From NCBI GenBank assembly GCA_049582005.1, contig JBAUTB010000089.1, forward strand, positions 1-64,000: a stretch of DNA of 64,000 nucleotides, written 5' to 3'. The notes under the pieces are model-generated. The model did no database searches and was not told the origin of the DNA. It was given only the letters and a program-made list of their open reading frames with translations. Source of the stretch: Sivonenia sp049582005 (GTDB taxonomy: Bacteria > Cyanobacteriota > Cyanobacteriia > Gloeobacterales > PMM-0068). The position numbers and the translations under genes are program-made. Positions 23,917 to 30,795 of this stretch are shown here, piece after piece. Within the stretch, counting starts at the first letter, position 1. Every line of letters begins with the position of its first letter.

Positions 23917-24495
23917 GTGGTTCAGCCCCCTTTCCCTTTGCATACTTACCATCGAGAAGTACTTCATCAAAATCCATACTGGAGCTATTGCAAGGACCGT
24001 TATGGCATCAAAGGTAGTCCAGCAAGCACAGAAAACTTGGAAGCAGACTACTTCTATGCCCATACGCCAGGGTCTGTGCTTGTGGTGCCGATAACGGAAC
24101 AGGGGGAATGGATTGTGGTCCGCCAAGACCGCTACCTGATGCAGCGAACCATTTATGAATTCCCCGGTGGTGGAGTCCAGCCTGCGCAGACCCCTCTAGA
24201 GGCCGCCCAGCAGGAACTTCAGGAAGAAACAGGATTGCTGGCCCAACGCTGGGAAAAACTAGGAGAATTTAATCCCTGCAAGGGCCTGACTGATGAGAAC
24301 TGTACCGTTTATCTAGCGCAGCAGCTTTCATCGGTGGCCTCCGGCTCCGAAGATCCCTTTGAACTGCTCCAAGCCGTGATCTGTAGCGAAAAGCAGATTG
24401 AAGATTGGATAGACCAGGGAGATTTTGCCTGTGGTATGAGTCTAGCCGCATGGACGCTGGCCCGACGATATGAGGGGGGTGTTCAAAAAAGCTAA
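23917..24495 (+). CDS. Nudix hydrolase with a degenerate Nudix box
   Basis: A 192-residue protein resembling ADP-ribose/ADP-sugar pyrophosphatases. The box has the spacing of GX5EX7REUXEEXGU but reads G-G-V-Q-P-A-Q-T-P-L-E then Q-E-L-Q-E-E-T-G-L: the first Glu and the Arg are both Gln. The E-E metal ligands are kept, so activity may be altered but is not excluded. The N-terminal strand pair (S-V-L-V-V-P-I, E-W-I-V-V-R-Q) is typical. The GTG start has GGAGG four bases upstream. Its last 54 bases overlap the convergent M41-like gene. Confidence 0.78.
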   Translation: MVQPPFPLHTYHREVLHQNPYWSYCKDRYGIKGSPASTENLEADYFYAHTPGSVLVVPITEQGEWIVVRQDRYLMQRTIYEFPGGGVQPAQTPLEAAQQELQEETGLLAQRWEKLGEFNPCKGLTDENCTVYLAQQLSSVASGSEDPFELLQAVICSEKQIEDWIDQGDFACGMSLAAWTLARRYEGGVQKS

Positions 24496-25131
24496 ACATT
24501 CTTCAACGGGCGTCTTTTTAGACATTAACACCACCAATTGCTCATAGATAGCTTGATGGCTTTCGAGTAAATCATGGGCCCGGGTGACATAGAGGCGGTA
24601 TAAATCAGGGTTTTTCTTGGCCTGTTGTAAACAGAGGCGGACTTTTTCCAAGTCATCACTACCGCCCCACACAGAATCAAAAACCCTTTGCTCTGCCGCA
24701 GGACCCGCCATCATCGCCACACAGTATTGCTCGACTTTACTCCACGGAGCTTTTTGGGTAAAGGTAAGGATAGATTCCTGATCGGGAACAACCCCTCCAC
24801 TGCCCATGTCGCCCTTCTTGTAGATATCCCAAGCATCGAGGCTGTAATCCACAATCTTGATGCCGACTAAATGACTCACCAGAAAATGCCCGGCTTCATG
24901 GTGCAACACCCTACTTTTATGTTCTGGGGCCAGGTCCTGGAGCACCCCCAAGAGCAAACGGATATGACGGGATTGAAATAGAAACTGGTCTAGGACTAAA
25001 GCGCCTCCCACCACCACAATAAAAAACGCAGGAAGCCAAGGAGAGATGCCTAACAGCGGCCCAAAGGTAATAATGAGTGTCGTCACCCCCACGAGCAAAG
25101 CGCCAATAGCCGATCCATCAATTCGTTTCAT
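24442..25131 (-). CDS. Stand-alone FtsH-type (M41-like) peptidase domain, membrane-bound
   Basis: A 229-residue protein with two N-terminal hydrophobic segments (about residues 8-28 and 31-50), then a zinc-protease domain with H-E-A-G-H at 78-82 and a later G-G-S-D-D-L-E-K-V-R that resembles the third-ligand region of FtsH. No AAA+ ATPase module is present, so it is an M41-like domain on its own, as known from some cyanobacterial and plastid proteins. It is the last gene of the operon running from DUF4346. The start overlaps rsmE by 14 nt, and the 3' end overlaps the convergent Nudix gene by 54 nt. Confidence 0.8.
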   Translation of the reverse strand: MKRIDGSAIGALLVGVTTLIITFGPLLGISPWLPAFFIVVVGGALVLDQFLFQSRHIRLLLGVLQDLAPEHKSRVLHHEAGHFLVSHLVGIKIVDYSLDAWDIYKKGDMGSGGVVPDQESILTFTQKAPWSKVEQYCVAMMAGPAAEQRVFDSVWGGSDDLEKVRLCLQQAKKNPDLYRLYVTRAHDLLESHQAIYEQLVVLMSKKTPVEECLAFLNTPLISSGQRPCG

Positions 25132-25867
25132 AGGCCCCTATCAATAAGCTCAAGGCCACCAGAGGGGCGGTTTCGGCGCGGAGAATACGCGGTCCCAGGT
25201 GCGCTGCAATGAACCCCTGTTCCTCAGCCTGGGCAATTTCTTCTGGAGTAAAACCACCTTCCGGCCCCGTCAGCAGCAAGAGGGGCTTAGGGTCATGCGC
25301 TTTTAGAATGCTTCCCAAACCGCTCCGCTCTCCCCTTGCTAAACAAATGACCTTTAATCTATTTTGGCCTACCGCTGTGGAAACAGAGCCCATAAAATGA
25401 GCCCAAGACTGGACAGGATGAACCTTGGGTAGCAATAAGCGCTCGGATTGCTCTGCCGCCTCTCTAGCAATCACTCCCCAACGTTGTACTTTATGAGGGG
25501 ACGGATCCGATACTACCGTGCGGGCTGTGACCAAGGGGTAAAGGTCATGAATCCCTAGTTCCACTGCTTTTTGCACCAACCAATCCATGCGTTCCCCCTT
25601 AGGGATCCCGCAGGCTAGGGCAATAGAGAAAGGGGCCTCGACAGAGCTATCCACCTTTTCAAGTAAACTGGCCTGATTACCTTTTAAAACTGCCTTCCAG
25701 CAGCCCCCTTGTCCATCTAGCGCGATGAAAATATTCCCGGACGAAAGTCGTAAAACCCTCTTCAGGTAGTGGACTTGGGCCTGCTCTAGGGACAAAACTT
25801 CCCCGGTGAACTGTTGCGGCTCACAGAAGAGGCGCGCTAAGTTTTGTACAGAATCAGGGCGGCCCAT
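25118..25867 (-). CDS. rsmE: 16S rRNA (uracil(1498)-N3)-methyltransferase RsmE
   Basis: A 249-residue SPOUT enzyme that methylates U1498 of 16S rRNA in the 30S subunit. The N-terminal PUA-like domain (about residues 10-75) begins A-R-L-F-C and has H-Y-L-K-R-V-L-R. The catalytic knot holds K-G-E-R-M-D-W-L-V-Q-K-A-V-E-L-G, T-G-P-E-G-G-F and L-G-P-R-I-L-R-A-E-T-A-P. The ATG lies 31 nt inside prmA and the end overlaps the M41-like gene, so it belongs to a tightly coupled operon. Confidence 0.92.
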   Translation of the reverse strand: MGRPDSVQNLARLFCEPQQFTGEVLSLEQAQVHYLKRVLRLSSGNIFIALDGQGGCWKAVLKGNQASLLEKVDSSVEAPFSIALACGIPKGERMDWLVQKAVELGIHDLYPLVTARTVVSDPSPHKVQRWGVIAREAAEQSERLLLPKVHPVQSWAHFMGSVSTAVGQNRLKVICLARGERSGLGSILKAHDPKPLLLLTGPEGGFTPEEIAQAEEQGFIAAHLGPRILRAETAPLVALSLLIGAYETN

Positions 25868-26721
25868 GGTTCTTCAGATAAGGTGCATTCCCGATACCAG
25901 CCAAGGGGTTCTAACCGTTCCATCACCATGGACACTTGCGTCGTCAATAGACCACTAAACAGTCCCCAGCCTCCAGGCTTAACCAAGGCGGTGAGGTCCT
26001 CTGCCATCTGACAAATTGCCTCAGCCAAAATATTACAGACTAAACCATCCACGGGAGAAGCAAGCTTCAGGATATCCTTTGCACTGCCTACAAAAACCGT
26101 AGCTTTATCGACAAATCCAGCTTCTTCAAGATTGATTTGTGTAGCTTTGACGGCGAGGGGGTCAATATCGACCGCAATTACCTTCGGAACTCCTAAGAGA
26201 AGGGCCCCCAGCGCCAAGATGCCAGAACCACACCCAATATCGGCCACCACAGGGACAGGGCCTTCGACCAACAGCTGTTCCAGCCCCGCTAAGCAAAGAC
26301 GGGTGGTACTGTGTTCTCCTGTACCAAAGGCAAAACCAGGGTCAATACGAATCAGGAGCCGGTCTTTATATTCCGGAGGAGGAGTCTCCCAAACAGGACA
26401 AACTAGAAAACGCTCACCCACTGGACGGGGATGCCAGTATTGCTGCCAAGCCTTAGCCCAGTCTTCTTCGCGGAGGAGCCGTATCTTCAGGGTAGGCAAA
26501 GGGACCTCTAAATGCTTGGCATCTTCGACCAATTGCTGTTCCAGCGAGTTTATGGTGTCCGGATCCAGCGCTTCCGAAAAATAGCCTTTCACCCAAAGCA
26601 TTGGCTGGTTGGAGACCTGCTCACTCACAACACCCTGACTCCCCAGGGAGTCTAAACGAAGGGTGGCCAGCTCTTCCAAGGCGGGAGCGACTTCCAGGGC
26701 CAGTTCATATAAGTCGGTCAT
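25837..26721 (-). CDS. prmA: Ribosomal protein L11 methyltransferase PrmA
   Basis: A 294-residue class I SAM methyltransferase that trimethylates ribosomal protein L11. Motifs: D-P-G-F-A-F-G-T-G-E-H-S-T-T-R (the PrmA hallmark), then A-D-I-G-C-G-S-G-I-L and V-D-I-D-P-L-A. The ATG at 26721 overlaps the zinc-ribbon gene's stop as ATGA. A longer in-frame start at 26775 would intrude into that gene and is not preferred. A second ribosome-modifying gene, rsmE, follows and overlaps it by 31 nt. Confidence 0.93.
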   Translation of the reverse strand: MTDLYELALEVAPALEELATLRLDSLGSQGVVSEQVSNQPMLWVKGYFSEALDPDTINSLEQQLVEDAKHLEVPLPTLKIRLLREEDWAKAWQQYWHPRPVGERFLVCPVWETPPPEYKDRLLIRIDPGFAFGTGEHSTTRLCLAGLEQLLVEGPVPVVADIGCGSGILALGALLLGVPKVIAVDIDPLAVKATQINLEEAGFVDKATVFVGSAKDILKLASPVDGLVCNILAEAICQMAEDLTALVKPGGWGLFSGLLTTQVSMVMERLEPLGWYRECTLSEEPWAALILYKT

Positions 26722-27041
26722 CTTAAAGTCAATCCTACACTGACCAGCAGAAGCCCACCCAGAACAATCACCCAAATATAGTTGCCGATAATAAAACGAG
26801 GACGGTAGGCTATAGGGGCAGGCTCATCGACCGAGCGATAGAGGGTGCAGCGTGTTGCCTGGGGACGGTCAGGGAACGTACAGGAATCATCACGGTCATA
26901 GCGACAGGTAGTGCAAAGAATCTTACTGCCCGTAGCCAACTCTGGCTTGAAAGCGCCATAGGATTCAAAACTATAGCCGCAGTTTTGACAGTTCAAGCAT
27001 CGATTCGAGGTAGGGGTGCCACAGCGAGGACAATCCACCAC
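26718..27041 (-). CDS. Small zinc-ribbon protein with C-terminal membrane anchor
   Basis: A 107-residue protein. Cysteine pairs C-P-R-C, C-L-N-C-Q-N-C-G and later C-T-T-C and C-T-F form zinc-ribbon-like modules. A single hydrophobic helix (Y-I-W-V-I-V-L-G-G-L-L-L-V-S-V-G) lies at the end. The GTG at 27041 is chosen: GAGG precedes it by five bases and it falls just after the upstream DUF4346 stop, whereas an open frame to 27212 would overlap that gene by 160 nt. It is coupled to prmA by ATGA. Function is unknown. Confidence 0.7.
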   Translation of the reverse strand: MVDCPRCGTPTSNRCLNCQNCGYSFESYGAFKPELATGSKILCTTCRYDRDDSCTFPDRPQATRCTLYRSVDEPAPIAYRPRFIIGNYIWVIVLGGLLLVSVGLTLR

Positions 27042-27051
27042 AGGTTCCTCA

Positions 27052-27486
27052 CTAATCCTGAACGTATTCTTCGCCTGATACCAGGGCAAATTCTGCCCGT
27101 TGGAATTCCCGTCCCAGGTAGGCTGCATGATTAAAGTGGGTGACGGGACTTTGCTCCTGCTCAAAAATATCGACACATAGTGCTTTAGCACTGGGAGCTT
27201 TGTATCGGGCAATTAATTCATTTTTGGTAGGCCCTTTGGCAGACAAGGCTTTTCCTGTCTCAGGGTCTACGGCCAGTCCGCGCTTATCCACCACAATCGT
27301 GTAATGGTCTGCACAGATAAGACCATTTTCACGATCTATATAAATCAAAAAGTATCCAGCAGGATCCAAATTAATATGACGTGCGGATAGTTTTTTATCA
27401 ATTTGAGCAATGCGTGCTCTCCAGTTGGCTAGCTGATTGACCATGAGCAGTGAGGAATAAGATTGCGTATTATCCATAGTAATCAT
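27052..27486 (-). CDS. DUF4346 family protein
   Basis: A 144-residue protein with the DUF4346 pattern common in cyanobacteria: L-D-P-A-G-Y-F-L-I-Y-I-D-R-E-x-G-L-I-C-A-D-H-Y, then G-L-A-V-D-P-E-T-G-K and a C-terminal H-A-A-Y-L-G-R-E. No enzyme motif is known to me for this family. The ATG at 27486 or 27477 (MDNTQ) may be used; neither has a clear SD. It is the first gene of a five-gene overlapping minus-strand operon (27486 to 24442). Confidence 0.75.
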   Translation of the reverse strand: MITMDNTQSYSSLLMVNQLANWRARIAQIDKKLSARHINLDPAGYFLIYIDRENGLICADHYTIVVDKRGLAVDPETGKALSAKGPTKNELIARYKAPSAKALCVDIFEQEQSPVTHFNHAAYLGREFQRAEFALVSGEEYVQD

Positions 27487-27516
27487 TACATATCAATATT
27501 CAAAGAATAAATACAG

Positions 27517-28209
27517 TTACCAACCTGTTTGTGCAAAAGTTTCGATTAGCCAAGGATGGGCCCAGAAAGTCAGCAATACAAAAATAGCAATGCCTAGATA
27601 GGCAGGACGCAGAAATTCGGTGAGGACTAAAGATTGACGGCCCTGGAAAATAGCGATAAAGGGAAAAACGGAAGTCCGATTTTTAAACTCCTCAAAAGCC
27701 TTACCATAGCGGATGCTCAAGCGTCGGTCTCCATGCCAAACGGCAAATGCGTGATAGCCGGTTAATAAAATCCCAGTCCATAGAGCAAAACCACTGCCCA
27801 TCCAAAATACGTGGCTTACATTCCACAAGAACATCCCCGTTAGCTGAGGGTGACGAGTGATGCGGGTAATCCCCGTTTCATAGATGCGTACCTGTGGCTC
27901 ATGAATGGCGGCGACTTCCAGCAAATTGAAGGTGGCTGGATACAAAAACAAGAAAGAAAAAGCAGCAAGCCCTAAAACAAAGCTTTTAACCAGTTCACTA
28001 TCCTGTACGAGCCAGAGCTGCCCACCATCATAGCGGTGATTGAAGTAGTAGATGAGCATCGGAATCGCTAAACCAATACTGGCTATGGCAAACAAGATCC
28101 GATAGACTCTAGCCCCTATGCGTTTTTCGATCGGCAACCTAAGCGCAGCTAGACCACTATGGACCGTGGCAAAGGTTAACACCAACAGAGTCATCACCAC
28201 CAAAGACAA
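27517..28209 (-). CDS. NnrU / zeta-carotene isomerase (Z-ISO)-like membrane protein
   Basis: A 230-residue integral membrane protein with about six hydrophobic segments. H-S-G-L near residue 17, the T-R-H-P-Q-L-T-G-M-F-L-W-N-x-S-H block and a later G-Y-H-A-F-A-V-W-H-G-D-R-R are NnrU family features. The histidines may bind heme b, as in plant 15-cis-zeta-carotene isomerase. Whether the role here is carotenoid isomerisation or something else in membrane redox is not decided by sequence. It stands apart from the DUF4346 operon by 30 bp. Confidence 0.8.
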   Translation of the reverse strand: MSLVVMTLLVLTFATVHSGLAALRLPIEKRIGARVYRILFAIASIGLAIPMLIYYFNHRYDGGQLWLVQDSELVKSFVLGLAAFSFLFLYPATFNLLEVAAIHEPQVRIYETGITRITRHPQLTGMFLWNVSHVFWMGSGFALWTGILLTGYHAFAVWHGDRRLSIRYGKAFEEFKNRTSVFPFIAIFQGRQSLVLTEFLRPAYLGIAIFVLLTFWAHPWLIETFAQTGW

Positions 28210-28286
28210 GAACCTAGCTCCTTATTAAGTTTTCCGAGAAACGCTTGTGTTTTCTACAGTACTACCCAATCCTCAGATATTAAGAA

Positions 28287-28347
28287 AACCTCTCCCCTAT
28301 CCCCTCTCTGCCTGCGGAGAGGGATACAAGGGGCTAGGAGTGAGGTT
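28287..28347. repeat. 61-nt imperfect palindrome abutting a stop codon
   Basis: The left half starts AACCTC and the right half ends GAGGTT, with the paired blocks CCCCT/AGGGG and CTCT/AGAG between. Its right edge touches the TAG of the GHL10-like gene (28348-28350). It has the look of dispersed cyanobacterial palindromes. On the minus strand it could act as a terminator or mRNA 3'-end hairpin. Confidence 0.6.
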
Positions 28348-30795
28348 CTAATTGCCCGGACTATTTGTGAGCTGGGTAACTTGAAGCTTTTCTTTTCCTG
28401 CCGCGAGGCGAGGTAGAGCCAGTTCACCGTAGCGGAGCATGGCATCAAGTGCGGCTAGGCGGTTATCCCAGGTCTGAACACGGTAGGGACGTTCTAGCTT
28501 CTCCAAGCGGAGCCAGCCCACCATGCCTGAGCGCAGTTGAGATAGGTCTTGACGAACTTTTTCGATACGCACGGGACTAGGGCGTTCCACTAAGGAATTA
28601 ATGCTTTCATTCACGCGCGTTACTTGAGCCTGGAAGGGAGAGATATCGGAATCGGTCATCCAGATTTTTTTACCTGAAGAGAGCAGAGTCCACTCTTTTT
28701 GGATAATCTTGAATCGTTCCTGGACAGTCTGAAAAGGCTGGCGCGTCGGATTGAAGGGTGAAACAGAAGAGTTTGCAGTTAGGAGTTGTTGTTGCTCGTC
28801 ATTGAGATGGGCCACTGCGAACAAGGAATATCCGCTAGAGGGCAAGTCCCGCACTGCCTGGAGTTGGTCCCGCAATTTCACCTGGGTAAGACCTTTCACC
28901 ATCAAACTGGGCAAAAAGAGGACAGGAGCATTAGCACTATTCACCTGCATGAGGTTGGGTTCTACCAACTCTTGTAGTTCTTTAGTCTCAAGGGAATAGG
29001 TCATCGGCACGATCATATCGATCAGCCCCTGTTCTGCCCAAGTCTCCCAATCTTGTTGAATGAGAGACAACCGCTGGGTGCGTTCAATGGGGAAAACTGC
29101 TGCAGAGATAATGATTCTGGGATTGGCTTGTCTCAGTTCTTGGGATACTTCCGAAACGAAAGAAGTCACCTGATTAACCTTAAATTCTCGCCACATTCTG
29201 ACTAGAGAGTAGTCCTTCGTGCTGTCAATATCTATAGGGTCCACGCCCGTAAGCTGCTGGAAACGACTACGAGCCGTAGGGCTATAGCCAAAGCTTGCAT
29301 TTCTCTGAAAGGGATAGCGGATGTAGTCCAACTGCACACCGTCTACATCGTATTCCGTAACGATTTCTTTGAGTAATCGTTTGAGATAGTCCCGTGCCTT
29401 ATTGTTGGCAGGATCGAGCCAGGTCTCATGCTTATCCAGAAGACGGCCCTGGCGGTTTGTCATCGCCATGTCCGGATAAGCCGCTAGTACCGGACCAGGG
29501 AAGCTCTTGGGTTGATTGAGAATAACGTTGTGACGTTGGTTCCCCGTGGCAAACATCCAGCACCAGGCATGCAGTTCCATGTTCCGTTCATGGGCTAATT
29601 TTACCCCTGCTTTTAGAGGGTCCCAGCGGGTGAGGGGATTTTGTTGAGGAGCCACGTTACTTGGATAAACGGTATAGCCTGCGTTAACCGTTTCTAAGAA
29701 AACGGTATTTACGCCCGCCTTGGCCAGGCGGTCAAAAATCAGTCTGAGCCCATCTTCGGAGCCAGCTTTCACCAAAGTCCCTCTGTCTAGCCAGATGGCT
29801 CGCACTTCTGGGAGGGCGGCTAACTGGCTGGCTGGATAGTTTGCCCATAATTTATCAAGGGCTGCTTTCCACTCTGTACGAGCCTCATCATTCTTCCCCG
29901 CCTTAATCATGGCCGGGAGGTCGTTCAGGGTCTTGCGGGCTTGCTGTGCTGCGTCGCGATACTGGACGGGCAAACTATCGGTGGTAGCACTTGCATCATT
30001 GGTGAGAATAGTGCTTTCCACCCGCCCAAGAAGACTTCGAAGCTCATTCTGCATGCTGAATGCTTCAAACGTAGAGATAGGTGTGAATCTTGCTTCCTCT
30101 GCCTCTGCTAATGCCGACGCAGTACCGGGAATGTAACGCTCTAGAGCCGCTCCTAACCACTGTCGATCAGATTTAGCGGAACTGGAGCCCCACTCCCAAG
30201 CCAAAAAAGTCAGGGAAGGCGTGGTAATGACTGCAGGACTGCCCCCTTTTTGAAACCGGGCCTGGATATTGTTTGCAAAAGTGACGGGGACGAGTATGCC
30301 CCCGCGCACAACGTCTTTGAAGTTGGCATTATTCAACCATGGGTCAGGCTGAGAAGCTTTTTCGATGGTCCCTGAAGACGGCAAGGCTCCTCCCCAATAA
30401 ACGCCGAGGAGCTTTTTCAGGGCCGTTTGAACTTCAGGAGGAGAGCTAGTCCCGATCGCCCCGCTGACAATCAGTCTGCCCCCTTGGTCTACCCAGGCCT
30501 GGAGGGTGCTGACCTGTTCCAGGGTAAGCGTAGTGACATTGGGGATAAACAAGATCTTGTGGCTCTTGAGTTTGTCTAAGGACAACTCAGTCTGATTTAC
30601 TACACTGTAGGGATAGCCATTCAAACGACTCTGCAGAAAAGCCCAGTCGGCATCGGGCGCCCGCAAAACAGCAAAGAGATTCTCCGTGGCTGCATAGACA
30701 GGAGCCACCCCCTGATAAGGTGCCAGCACTCCAATCTGTTGAAACGTCAGCGCAGCCACCAAAAAACCGCGTAAGATAGCCTTTCCCCCCACCAT
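28348..30795 (-). CDS. Secreted glycoside hydrolase-like protein, GHL10/YngK type
   Basis: An 815-residue exported protein. After a signal peptide (about residues 1-35, ending PVYAA) comes a ThuA/DUF4350-like domain (~40-240) with I-L-F-I-P-N-V and G-G-R-L-I-V-S-G. A helical linker follows, then a TIM-barrel GHL10 domain (~330-640) with E-V-R-A-I-W-L-D, H-A-W-C-W-M-F-A-T-G and V-D-G-V-Q-L-D-Y-I-R-Y-P. This resembles bacterial YngK/GHL10 proteins thought to act on extracellular polysaccharide. The C-terminal ~150 residues are helical. The ATG overlaps the upstream helicase stop as TGATG, an odd functional partner. Confidence 0.82.
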   Translation of the reverse strand: MVGGKAILRGFLVAALTFQQIGVLAPYQGVAPVYAATENLFAVLRAPDADWAFLQSRLNGYPYSVVNQTELSLDKLKSHKILFIPNVTTLTLEQVSTLQAWVDQGGRLIVSGAIGTSSPPEVQTALKKLLGVYWGGALPSSGTIEKASQPDPWLNNANFKDVVRGGILVPVTFANNIQARFQKGGSPAVITTPSLTFLAWEWGSSSAKSDRQWLGAALERYIPGTASALAEAEEARFTPISTFEAFSMQNELRSLLGRVESTILTNDASATTDSLPVQYRDAAQQARKTLNDLPAMIKAGKNDEARTEWKAALDKLWANYPASQLAALPEVRAIWLDRGTLVKAGSEDGLRLIFDRLAKAGVNTVFLETVNAGYTVYPSNVAPQQNPLTRWDPLKAGVKLAHERNMELHAWCWMFATGNQRHNVILNQPKSFPGPVLAAYPDMAMTNRQGRLLDKHETWLDPANNKARDYLKRLLKEIVTEYDVDGVQLDYIRYPFQRNASFGYSPTARSRFQQLTGVDPIDIDSTKDYSLVRMWREFKVNQVTSFVSEVSQELRQANPRIIISAAVFPIERTQRLSLIQQDWETWAEQGLIDMIVPMTYSLETKELQELVEPNLMQVNSANAPVLFLPSLMVKGLTQVKLRDQLQAVRDLPSSGYSLFAVAHLNDEQQQLLTANSSVSPFNPTRQPFQTVQERFKIIQKEWTLLSSGKKIWMTDSDISPFQAQVTRVNESINSLVERPSPVRIEKVRQDLSQLRSGMVGWLRLEKLERPYRVQTWDNRLAALDAMLRYGELALPRLAAGKEKLQVTQLTNSPGN

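Noticed and set aside
25837..26775. Longer start of prmA at 26775
   Set aside because: It would overlap the zinc-ribbon gene by 58 bases, whereas the ATGA-coupled ATG at 26721 matches the PrmA N-terminus.
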